Below are positions 43,844 through 55,500 of a stretch of 64,000 nucleotides of DNA, piece by piece. The notes beneath the pieces were generated by a model. The model saw only the letters and a program-made list of their open reading frames with translations. It searched no databases and was not told where the DNA came from. Source of the DNA: Cordylochernes scorpioides (lineage: Eukaryota > Arthropoda > Arachnida > Pseudoscorpiones > Chernetidae); NCBI GenBank assembly GCA_030710605.1, contig CP092870.1, forward strand, positions 92,485,029 to 92,549,028. The letters run 5' to 3'. The position numbers and the translations under genes are program-made. Position 1 is the stretch's first letter. Each line of letters starts with the position of its first letter.

Positions 43844-45524
43844 TGTTGGGGCACGTTTTTTTTTATAACCATACCCCAACAGAAGGCGTATGTATAATCA
43901 AATCAAATGGATACATGGCTTCCCTCCCACATAGACTTACAGACCATTTTTTTGCCCAGAAACTTTGACACTTGGTGACACCAGACTTCCATGCCGAAAG
44001 CTGATGCCTGGTAAAGAAGAAGACATCCAGAGACATCCGAGCTGGAAACTGTTGTTTCATATGTACATATATTCCCCTCACCAAAAATTTAGGTAAAGGT
44101 GACCAGAAAAAAAAAAAGAGAAAAATGGAGAAGGAAGATCTCTAAAGACTGAAACTTATAAAATTTCCAGAGAAAGGAAAGCATCACATTACAGTCCAGG
44201 TAAAAAGGGCCTGGGTCAATTTTAGCCAAGACGGGGGGGCGATAAATATACCATCCCGAGAAAAAGGGAGGATTATATTTCAACCCATGTGGAAAGAGAG
44301 GGGGGGCTGGCGTCTGAAATTTTACACTATCGCCGTAGATGTTGCCCTCTTTAGATTTTTGTTTTGGTAATACTATATGTTCTATTTTGATGAGGCCTGG
44401 GGCGTCTATGAAATTGATACTGGAGCCGTTGGCCAATTTGATTGGTGTTTCTTTCGGCGAATGAAAATGGAGAGAGAGATGAATAAAAGAAGGTTTTTTG
44501 CCAAAAGGCGGGATGAATTCGATCGGAGTCGCTCAGTGAGAAGGACGATTTTCAGTAGGGCCTGAGACGTAGAGGAGACCAGACCTTGCCGCCGCTTTCG
44601 AGAGAAGGTAAGTCCCTCGCCATTATGGCTTAGCCCCCCCCTTTTTTTTTTATTTTTCGAACAGAAGCTAATCTATTTAGATTCTGAATGGGCCCTAAAG
44701 GGCTTTAAGTGACTTAAAAGGAGTGTTAGGGTTCGTATATTTTGTCCCGCTAGAATAGATGGAGATCTAGGTTTCCCCCCCTTTTGTGTAGTAGCCAACC
44801 TAGATTTCGCATGGGCCCTAAAGGGCTATAAAGTAACTTCAGGTCACCTCTATCTAAATTTTACTGTGTAAATAGCATATCTCGTCAGTATAGACATGTT
44901 CCCAAATTTTAAGATATTTAAATAAATATCTAGAGAAATTTTCTTGTTTCCTCTGTTACCTATTTCATACATAATTTGCCTTATGGTGCTATTCCCACTG
45001 TTTAAATGAAATGTTGTATGTTTCTTACATATTTGAAGGGAATGTTACTAATAATCAAGTCTCCCATAAATTACCGGCCACATACATTGCCGCGAGTGTC
45101 TGTGTTTCAGTGTTTTATAGATTGCCCAATTTAATAACGATTTCATGGGTTGTCTGATGAAATTGTATAATAGTGTCGCGGCTGTTTCCATCTTTAGACC
45201 ATTGTTCTGACAATATTATATGCTCGATCCTTGCTTTAGCTCAACTCTTAATCAATTACAGAGTTTTTTTTCCCCCTTTTTTTTTATTTATTTTATTTAT
45301 CCTGTTTGCACAAATTACATTACATGTGATGATGTAAAGACATATGCCGATAGTGCATCACTGACAGCTGTGCTGCTATTATACAACATTAAGGTCTTGC
45401 TGCGGGTTATATACATGGGGTTGTTGGCCTAAATTGCTATATATATATATACTTAAGTAAGGAAACTTTAATAAGTCACATCGTGTATCCTCCCTTTTCA
45501 ACTATCCAAACCGGGAACCCATCA
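43844..45524 (+). repeat. 3' LTR of the large element (1681 bp)
   Basis: Intact LTR, TG...CA ends, flanked on the right by CTCT. It is the uninterrupted reference for the split 5' LTR and shows the gypsy empty site at 43,860-43,870. Confidence 0.9.
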
Positions 45525-45717
45525 CTCTCATGGAGGTTCCACTGATATAAATTTTAAAGTTTTGATAAATCAAATATTACGTTTTAAAAATACTCTCATC
45601 AACATTAAGTATTTAAATATTCTTCAATAAAATGAGTGTCATGGTTCTATTATTTGTAGTTGGCGTTCTGCGCTCCAGCAAACTGAATTATAAATATCTT
45701 TCTCTCTATTATATATA
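45525..45717. other. Short AT-rich spacer
   Basis: Sequence between the large LTR element and the Tigger element, no feature seen. Confidence 0.4.
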
Positions 45718-48212
45718 CAGTAGAACTCCTCAAATTCGGAAAGCTTGGGGCGCAAGGTATTCCGAATTTGAGGATTTTCCGAATTTGAGAGAGTTAGATT
45801 TGTGAATATTTATGTGGCATAAATAGGCATTTAGATGACTGAGACAAAGATTTTGAAGCATATGAACAATTTTAGGTTGAATATTATATGTACATTACAT
45901 AATTTTAATTACGATTTTTAATCAAATGTTCCTTGACTTTTATGAGTTTTGAGCATGAAACCGATGAAAAATAGTAAAATATTTTATTATGTATGTAATG
46001 CAATTGATGGCCAAGTAAGTTATGGCTTGGCAAAGAAGTTGCTGATTGTTGTCTGTTTCTTTGGCTTGTTTAACAAAGCTTCTTCTTCTCTCATAAGCAT
46101 AGTTCGAAGACTATTGATGGTGTTGTAGCTTGCAAGCATTTCTGATTCAGTGCGCTTTTCCAAATATTTTAATGCAACATCCAAACTTTTCAACGCTTCG
46201 CATCTGGGAACATCTGGCTCCAAACTGTCTTCAGAAGTTGAGGAACTATCATCAGAACTGCTGATTTCCATTTTTTTCACTCAAAACAGCTTCAACTATA
46301 TCATCATTGCTAAGAACATTGTGACCTGGATCATCAAGGTCTATATCGATCCATTCATTAATGCTTTCTTGATTTACTTCAATTCTAGCTCTTTGAAATA
46401 ATTGCTCCAGCTGTCTAATTTCTTGTTCATCTTCATCAGATTCATCCTCGGATAATTGTAATGCATCACCTGCTGTTTCCAAATCTGAATTATTTTTGTG
46501 TTCAAGCAAAATCTTCCATCCATTTCTTATTGTAGAAGATTTTAATTCATCCCAAGAATTTCCAAAATTGAATATCGCTTTCTTGATGTCGTACTTTTTT
46601 AAATTAGAAAAAGTTTGTTCACCCACAGAGTTATTTGGCTGATCTGCATCACTTGAAAATACTAAACAACTTTCTAACTGTCTTCGTTTATACAACCTTT
46701 TAAAGGCAACAATAATTCCCTGGTCCATAGGCTGCAATACAGATGTTGTATTAGGTGGTAAAAACTTGCATTTAATGTTGCCGTCATTACTGATCAGCTC
46801 TGTTGGATGAGCAGGAGAATTTTCAACTAGTAGTAATGCTTTTACTTGATCTGGAGCAACTCTTAACTTATTTTCTTGAAAATTGCGAACTTCGTTTATG
46901 AACCGTTTAAAAAACCATTCACTAAAAATGCTTTGATTAAACCAAGCCTTGTGTGAAGAATAGTAATGGACAGGCAATCGATCAATGATGTTTTTGATTG
47001 CTCTTGGACGTTTTGATTTTCCAACAACAGCCAAAACATTTTTATGTGAAGCGTCTGCATTTGCACAAAGTAAAACAGAGAGTCGATCTTTGGATTGCTT
47101 ATGACCACTAGCGCTGTTTGCATTTTTGACTTGAGAATTATCGGGTAATGACTTCCAGTAAACTCCTGTTTCGTCAGCATTATAAATTTGGAACTGTTCA
47201 TACTTTTCGTCAGTCATTAGTTTGTGAAAATCATCTTTAAAGCGATTAGCTGCATCTTCGTCAGCACTCAATGCTTCCCCGACAACTTTTTATTTTTAAA
47301 ATTATGTCTGGCTCTGTATCGTGACAACCATCCACCACTAGCTTTAAAAGTGGGATTATTCAATTTTGATGAAAAATGACTGGCAGCTGTTTGGAGTTCA
47401 ATACCACGAATAGGAACCCCTGATAATCTCTGACTTTCGTACCAGATGTTAACTGCTTTATCAACATTTTCGTATAACGGATTTTTTACTTGAGAAAACT
47501 TTTTGACATCTTTTTCGGTAGAATCAACAAACTTTGTAAGTTTAAGCTCAGACTTTTTTATATCATAAACAGTTGTCTTAGAAATTTTATACTTTTGCAT
47601 TATCGTTGTATAGCTTAATCCTTTTTTAATGTCACTAAGAACATCTAACTTTTCACCAAGCTTAAGAATTCGGTACTTGCCTCGTTTTTGCCGCTCCTCT
47701 TTGGATGCCATTTTGTTGAAGAACAAACTCGTAAATGCAAAAAATTGAGAGTTGAATAAAAGAATTTGAAACTTACAATGTCTGAAAATGTTTGATAATT
47801 TGAACTTTAGGTGAATCAACTTTGCAATAAAAAATGCGTGAATGGCTTATGACGTAATAATGCTGCCTTCTTATTGGACAATATCCTAAACTAAGCACAA
47901 AGGTCAAATGAAACTGTTGATTTATTTAAGCTTTTAAAAAAGGGCATAAACCCCTAATTAGCGATTATAAATAATCAGTAAAAGTAAATTAATTAAACAC
48001 TTAAATTAAAAATAAATTACTAATAAAAATTAAATTAAATAAAATAAAAGCAAAGCAAAAGTAAAAGTAAATAAAATAAAATAATGTTGAAATATCAACA
48101 AAATAAAAGCATGTGAAAATTGATTTTTTGTATGTAAAAAAAAACATTACAATACTTTCCAAATTTGGGAGTTTCCGAATTTCAGAATTTCCGAATTTGA
48201 GGAGTTCTACTG
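45718..48212 (-). mobile_element. Tigger/pogo-like DNA transposon
   Basis: Terminal inverted repeats start CAGTAGAACTCCTCAAATTC (45718) and end with its complement at 48212. The subterminal regions repeat CCGAATTTGAG several times on both sides, probably transposase-binding sites. The left flank ends in TA as expected for this superfamily; the right flank reads AG, so the TA duplication is not preserved. The body encodes a broken transposase on the minus strand. The TIR words and the protein both fit the Tigger/jerky branch of pogo elements. Confidence 0.85.
46020..47711 (-). pseudogene. Tigger/jerky-type transposase, two frameshifts
   Basis: The start is the ATG at 47711 (MASKEERQKRGKYRILKLG). 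A CENP-B-type helix-turn-helix follows (EKLDVLSDIKKG...KISKTTVYDIKK), then the second DNA-binding helix region (WYESQRLSGVPIRG). A frameshift in a G run near 47,270 separates it from the DDE domain: IYNADETG, LLVENSPAHP and LQPMDQGI. The second catalytic position is Glu instead of the usual Asp (…DNAPAHP). A second slip in an A7 run near 46,270 separates the C-terminal tail, which is acidic and ends TTISNFFAKP. Both slips are one base in homopolymers, so assembly error is possible; otherwise the gene is dead. Confidence 0.85.
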
Positions 48213-48700
48213 AGGTATCCTGTCGACTTATCGGTGTAGCTGTGGTAACCGAGGGTCAAACCTGTAGTTACCGAGAGGGACAGTCAGGGCGTGGAGAGTT
48301 TTCCAGTACCTCTCTGCACCTTGGAAGACCTTTAACAGTTTTCACAGAGTACAGGCAGTCGTGGTCGAGGCAGAGTGGAAAGCTTAGGAATGTCCACACA
48401 CAAAAAACGAAGAGACACGTTGTAGTAGTAGGAAAGTTCCGTGAACAGATAAAAGTCGGGCTAAGAGCAAGATGAGTTAAAGAATATTTCTTACTGTTTT
48501 ACATGGTGATGAGGTGGACCTGGCTGCAACCAACAAGGGCTGACGCCGACGGTGAAGTGATTATCTGCGTAGGGCTAAAACCGAGGTTTTTTATAACCAT
48601 TCCCGAGGAGGGGGGGGTCTAGACTTTGAACGTGTGCGGCATTCTGCACCCTTTGACCTCGATGGCAACGACTTGCCAGGGTTGTTGGATTTCTCTCTCG
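48213..48700. other. Unassigned, no gene seen
   Basis: Moderately GC-rich in parts (GTAACCGAGGGTC near 48,247 and GTTACCGAGAGGG near 48,276 form a loose repeat) with a G run at 48,610. It may be the upstream part of the diverged LTR that follows. Confidence 0.3.
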
Positions 48701-48940
48701 ATTTTAGACGTTTTTGAACTTCTCAATCTTGCTTTAACTCAGCTCTTAATCTATTACATAGTTTTATTTATTTATCCTCAGTTTGTACAAAGTACATTAC
48801 ATATGGTGATGCAATGACACATGTCAATCATGCGTATAATTATTTATAGATGTGTTTCTATATACAACATGACAATCTTGTTATAAGTATTATACAATAT
48901 AGGGTTGTTGGTTTAAATTACCATATTTATATTAAAAAAA
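48700..48940 (+). repeat. Diverged LTR fragment of the large family
   Basis: CTTTAACTCAGCTCTTAATC, then GTACAAAGTACATTACATATGGTGATG, then TATACAATATAGGGTTGTTGG follow the 3' third of the 1.7-kb LTR in order, at much lower identity. It is an old relic of the same or a sister family. Confidence 0.65.
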
Positions 48941-49583
48941 AAAAACACGATCAATTAGAAACGTAGAAAATAATTTAATTGTCAACGCGAGTAGTCTAAA
49001 AACATGAAATAATCAATGTCTATAAGACACTTTTATATATAGCCTGAATGAATATGAGGGTGTAGGGTAGGAGATGTCATCATATATTTGAGAAAATAGA
49101 TAACATAAGCAGGTTTAACATTTTATCTTGATAATATTTATTTCACACATTATTTACCTTAGTTAGAGTTAAAATATATAAGGAAGCATATAGTATGAGA
49201 CATACTATATTTTTGGTTCATTAAGGTAAGAGTGTAATAAGGCTTATAACTGGCTTCAATTCTAGACCCTTTGTAGAAGGGCTAATGTTCTAGTTCATAA
49301 ATAAATGCTTATCAAATTGCTACTAATTTTTCTTTATAATAGCGTATATTGGAATATTAGTAAATATATTTTAATATATAAATAGTAAATATAATATGCA
49401 TTAAGGCAAAGATATTTAAAAAGTCTGGCATTTCATAGATTATATATATTTTAAGTTACTCTGTTTCTACAAACTAGATTTGGTTATCATTGACCTTGTG
49501 TACCCTTATACGAAAAATAATATTAGTGTGTTGACTAAATTTTTATACTATTGTTACTTTTAGGCTACTCTTTTATATAAAAA
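48941..49583. other. AT-rich stretch upstream of ATP5F1D
   Basis: No repeat or coding frame recognised. TTACTTTTAG at 49,554-49,563 could be a 3' splice site, which would place a non-coding first exon of ATP5F1D further upstream. Confidence 0.4.
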
Positions 49584-52500
49584 ATGAATCATATTACCAG
49601 AGCTTTTGTCCCTCTTATTAGAAATGCAAATAAGTTTCACAAATATCCCATTTTATTAAGTTCCAGGACTTATGCCGATGGAATGCCCTTAACTTTTGCA
49701 TCTCCTTCACAGGTTTTGATTATTTCTTTTTATTTAAAATCATAAATATTACCCCTTTGAAACATTTTTGATTATATTGATAATTATTTTCACTAAATTT
49801 TTGTTTATAAATTTTCATTTACATTATAATATAATCATTAAACAATGAACATTTATTATCTGCTTTCTCTTATAATACTAATTAATTCATTAGGAATCTA
49901 TTTATAGCTTACACCCATCATTAAATATATTTGTGTGCAATATTTTGATATCTGCACCCTATAAATTATTTTTCCTATTTAAATTTATTCTGCTGTCTTT
50001 TAATAAGATTTAGTCTTTATGTAAGATGCATTTATAAATATTATTTTTTTTGTCCTTGAAAATAAAAAACAATCTTAAAAATAAATGCCTTTGATAGTCT
50101 TATATAGTGAGATACTTTTATTTCAGCAGACAGTGAAAACATGTTAAGTGATTGTGTATATTTACACACTACACCTACTTGTAGTAAACAAGTAAAAATA
50201 GTTCGATTTTGATAATGACCTAACCTTACCTAATTTAACCTATCTAAACCTAACTTGGCCTATATATACATATAGTGTAACATTATCACCAGTGTTCTTC
50301 GTAAATTCACCATATATTACTTGTGTAAATTTTCAATATTATCTTCTAACCTTCATATTAATATTTATTATTTGATAGCTATCTTGAATGTGAATATGGT
50401 GTTATGTTTCACAAGGCACATTTGAACAAAAACTCCATATAATCTATCTTGAATGAAAAACTTGCCTTTAAAGCTCACCTTATTGTTTAGCTCACTGATT
50501 TAGCATTAATTGTTCATTGTGTATTAGCAAATGGCATAAATTTTTAAAATAATTATTATAGAAAAAGTGTTAAATCACTAGAGGTGAACATAGCAAGCCT
50601 TGTAATGTCTCAATAAACAATGAGGTAACCTCTTAACATATCATCAAGTTATAATATTTCCTGCATATACTATAATCTTGATATTTACCACAACCTATGC
50701 ATCACACTTTTAGATTTTATTGCACAAGTCCAACCCCACCAGTGAGTGCAAATACCCAAACATGGTTCTGGCACACCTGTAAGTGCAAAAGTTGATATGG
50801 GGCACACTTACAGTAACAAGCAGTACTATGATTATCATTGGGGGGTCGGTGGAAGGCTGGTTAAACCGTTTGGTTTTCGACCACTACGACCCGGGTTCGA
50901 TTCCCGCATTGGACACTTTTTTTCTGTTAAAAAAAAATGCTCCAATGGCCCCCCGATTCTTGCAAAAGTCCAACACCACCAGCGAGTGCAAGTAACCAAA
51001 CAGGGCTCTGGCACATTTGTAAGTGCAAAGTCGAACTGCTTTTCACATGTGTAGACATGTGGTGCACTTACAGTAAAAAGCAGTCACGAACTACCCACCA
51101 TGATTATCATGGCCTGTACCACGTGTACTAGGGATAAGCAAAAAAAAAAAAAAGATTATCATGGCTTACTTGGGGTATGTACCACCAGCCTAGAGTTGTT
51201 AGGTCAATGACACAGTCTTACAGTGAAACCTTGTTATAACAGACAATTTCAGAGCAACAACTCAGCTATGAGATCATAATTCTAAAGCCCCCAAATGTTA
51301 TACCCCAGTAACAACAAAAATTCTTGGTGCCAAGTGGTTCCACACCATATTTACAAAATTTATTCAGTTTCTCAGCCCTTGAGCAGGTTCTGATCTCCAT
51401 TAAAGCAATATTTTCTTGAGCTCCTCAATTTATTCATAGCTCCAGTCTATCAGTCAATTCTTTTAGCCATTTTCTTTCCAATCATTTTTTTATACTCTCC
51501 AGAACTTCCTTTTTTCTGTGAAAATACAGTAAAATTGTACAGGGATCAGGTGGAAAAATTGCATCTCTTGGATTGCATGATCAGGATATGCCCTTTTTTC
51601 TCTTTCTTTATTCTGTTTTTTTTTTCTACTGATGACCTTCAAGAGGCCTTCTTAAGACTTCCCAATTCCTTTCAGCTCAGCCTTCCATTTCTTCTCCATT
51701 TCCAACTATCTACATAATATAAAGTCTGTTGTTAATGTGTGATCATTCGTCACTTCTTTTGCCCTGCCATTTTAAAATGCTGCCCGTTCTTCCTCATTGT
51801 CTTTTTTTTTTTTACTTATCCCCAGTACAACACGTGGTACAGGCCATGATAATTATGCTGGGTAGAGGTTGATGACTGCTTTTACTGTAAGTGCACCATA
51901 TGTCTACACATGTGAAAAGCAGTTCAACTTTGCACTTACAAATATGCCAGAGCCCCGTTTGATTACTTACACTCGCTGGTGGGTTTGGACTTTTGCAAGA
52001 ATCGGGGGGCCATTGGAGCATTTTTTTTTTTAATAGAAAAATTGCCCAATGCGGGAATTAAACCTGGGTCGTAGCTGTCGAAAACCAACGGTTTTAGACC
52101 ATCCTTCCACCAACCCCCTTCTCCATTTCTCTACAGTTTGAGATCCAGATAAAATAACCTCTCTACAGGCGGCAGATACATTTAAGGAATATTAATACAT
52201 AAAATATATATATTTAGTTAATCTCTGAATTGAGTATCACATTAGATTATTAGGTGGGAGGGGGGTGGGGAACCATGTAAAAAAACTGAATTATTGGCAA
52301 AATACAAGAAATATTACAGAGGTACAACTTTAAGAAGCATTATTGTTAAGGCAACAAATTATTGTATTTAAAACATCCAAAGTAAGAGGCTTGGGGCAAC
52401 AGAGTAACATAACCAGAGGAAACATTGAATCTCTTAAGGAGAGCTTCTCTCAAACCATTTGAAGATTGAAAACTACCACCTCACTTGTCCAAGCTTGGCT

Positions 52501-55500
52501 TGAACTTATGAAAGCTGTTATTTCAGGTGAAACAGTCCTTAAGACTCGGTGTGTAGGTTCTTTATTAAAATAAAATTAAAAACATTAAATATTCTGTCAA
52601 CCTGGTTTAATGGGTGCATATTAAAAGAGGACACATCAATGCCGAAACAAGGAGACTAGAATTATTTCTGAGTAACTGGTAGCCTTGTTTACCCTGGAGT
52701 TTGATATGCTGTGGTTTGTCTCTGTGAATCTGATGGCTCACTGATTATAGAAATATCCCCTAGAAAATTGATCCCAATTGGTTCTTCATCTCACAAATTG
52801 GTATATGGGACATAATGCTAATTGGAACTTCACTTTCTTACTGCTACTCTTTTTGTGTTGTTTTTCTTGCTCTTTCTCTTATTATTATTATTTTTTTCTT
52901 TTTCTTCTGTCTATATCGTTGTTTCCTTTGTTCTTATGCATATCTCTGGTGAATCCTGTATAGGGTCAGTGACCCTAAATAAAGGCTTTTGTTGTTGTTG
53001 CTAATTGGAATTACCTCGCTATAACGAACCCCATTGGGACAAACATTTGGTTGACTACAGCCCCATGGTTCACTATATGGTATCACTAAATATATAAAGG
53101 CTTATTTCAAGTTCATTATAAGGAAAGATTTGCTATATAGCCCCTGTTTGTTTTACCCGGCATTTTTTACTGTATTAATATTCAGAATTTAATTTGTTTC
53201 TTTTTTGGTTTCTTCCCACAAGTTTTTTTTTTGCAAGTTGTCTGTATCTAGGTAAAATTTGAAACAATTTATTTTTTTCAAATAAAAATAATTTCTTACT
53301 GTCTGAACAATTTCTACTGTATATTGAGAAATAAATTTGGGATTGCCTGAGACTTTTTGATATGGTGAATCAACCAACCATCTCAGCAGTTTTCCCAGTT
53401 TAATCTACTAGACTGCTGTTGTGCTATCCTGAAATTTGTAGGAATTTTCAGCAAAAACATGGAGATTATAGTCCCATGTGGACAGTAGAAATAACATGCC
53501 TAAAATAACCAACCAGGTCCTCCCATATATTTTACTCATTACGATAGGGGGTCGGTGGAAGGATGGTCTAAACCGTTGGTTTTCGACCTGCACGACCTGG
53601 GTTCGATCCCCGAATTGGGCACTTTTTTCTGATTTAAAAAAAAAAAATGCTCCAATGGTCCCCAATTCTTGCAAAAGTCCAATCCACCAGCGAGTGCAAG
53701 TAACCAAACGGGGCTCTGGCATATTTGTAAGTGCAAAGTCGAACTGCTTTTCACATGTGTAGGCATGTGGTGTACTTACAGTAAAAGCAGTCGCCTACTT
53801 CTACCCTCCATGATTATCATGGCCTGTACCACGTGTACTAGGGATGAGCAAAAAAAAAAAACTCATTGCGGCAGGAACAGAGTTGTTTGTGGATTGAGAT
53901 GAGTAAAGTCTCCCACATGTGCAATGTGCTATCCACGTAGTACCGGCAGGTTGCTTGCTGCACAGGTGTACTACGACCAGGCCAGCGTGAAGCAAATTGA
54001 TGTCCCATCATTCAGCGGAAGTTTTGGTATCCTGCCCAAGCATGTGCCATGTCTGGCCGTCCTCAAACCCGGGGTGGTGACCATCTACGAGGAGGATGGC
54101 TCCAACAAGAAGTATTTCGGTAAGTTCCATTATCTCTCCCATTATTCAAACCATTTGGGAAAATCCAATTTAGCCATTCAACAGTAAAAAAAAAACAACC
54201 TAAATGCAGTAAAATCCTGCTAAAACAAACCTCAGGTATAGTGAACCTTCCTTTATAACAAACCTGAAATGATATCCCCATTTTTATTTTATAATTCAGT
54301 AAACTATGGCTATAACAAATCATTGCTATAGTGGACCATAGGTTTCAGTCCCATTGGGGTTTGCTATAGAGGGGTTTTACTGTATTGTATTCAATATAAA
54401 GTTGCGGAAGGATGGTATTCATGTACCAAAAGAGGCATCTTTCCCATTTTCCGGGGTTGTGGCACATTTTTCATCACCACCATAATGTTATAGGTGATGA
54501 GATAACCAAAATATGTTGTTTTAATGCGGTTTTTTAACCTGAGAGGTGTCTCTTTTTATATCTTCTTCTTCTTTCTTATCTCCACTCAATCACACTAAGG
54601 TATCAAGCTTATAAAGCTTGAGATTTTTGATGGTGTCTGCCGGGGAAGAGTAGAGCTCATCAATGGATGAGTCAATACAGTCAATAATATGTCTTGGGGT
54701 TACAGGCTGTAGTACATAGTACATATTCATATGAATACTGAATGTGCAGCTTGTATGGCAGCACCATTCAGTGCCGTTGTTGTTCCCTAAAAATGTCATT
54801 GGTATTGGTAAGCAGCATATCTACAGCTATCCAATAGTTCTTTCTGAAGCGCAACAAAATCTCTCAAGGCCTTCAATGAGACAGAGGTTGTCCATCTTAA
54901 TAGTGAGGTAACTAAAATGGTAATTTTTTAAATTAATTGTTTTTTTTTTGCTTATCCCTAGTACACGTGGTACAGGCCATGATAATCATGGTGGGTAGTT
55001 AGCGACTGCTTTTACTGTAAGTGCACCACATGTCTACACATGTGAAAAGCAGTTCGACTTTGCACTTACTAATGCCAGAGCCCCGTTTGGTTACTTGCAC
55101 TCGCTGGTGGGGTTGGACTTTTGCAAGAATCGGGGGCCATTGGAGCATTTTTTTTCTTTAAACAGAAAAAAGTGTCCAATGCGGGTTCGAACCCGGGTCC
55201 TAGTGGTCGAAAACCAAACGGTTTAACCAGCCTTCCACCAACCCCCTAAATTAATTGTAATTTTAATTAATAAAAAAAAGTAGAACTAATCAATCTTGGT
55301 TGTAATAGATTGAAGAAAGAGAGAATAAACATTGATTGTTTGTTATATATTTATGTCATAATATTTATGATAAGGTACAATTTGGATTATAGATTATAAA
55401 CACAAGGTTAATAAGACCAAATTCAAATGATAGTGTGTGACATTTCGGTAACAGCGTTGTTACCATCTTCAGACAAAAGTACTGAATGAGAAATTTTACC

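Larger units (their letters stand above)
30202..45524 (+). mobile_element. Large LTR element with no recognisable genes, nested gypsy in 5' LTR
   Basis: The 5' LTR runs 30202-30228 then 34788-36448, split by a gypsy element. The 3' LTR is 43844-45524. Both start TGTTGGGGCACG and end CCGGGAACCCATCA. By eye they differ mainly in homopolymer lengths. A 4-bp duplication CTCT flanks the whole unit (30198-30201 and 45525-45528). A primer-site-like GTCGCCCGCCGCGGGGCTCG follows the 5' LTR at 36451, and the purine tract CAGGGGGAGGA (43832-43842) precedes the 3' LTR. Without the gypsy the element is about 11 kb. Its 7.4-kb interior has no gag or pol I can recognise, so it must be mobilised in trans, like a LARD-type element. 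Confidence 0.85.

Noticed and set aside
50215-50265. CCTAA-rich tract as interstitial telomere repeat
   Set aside because: Only four irregular CCTAA words in AT-rich sequence, no periodic array.
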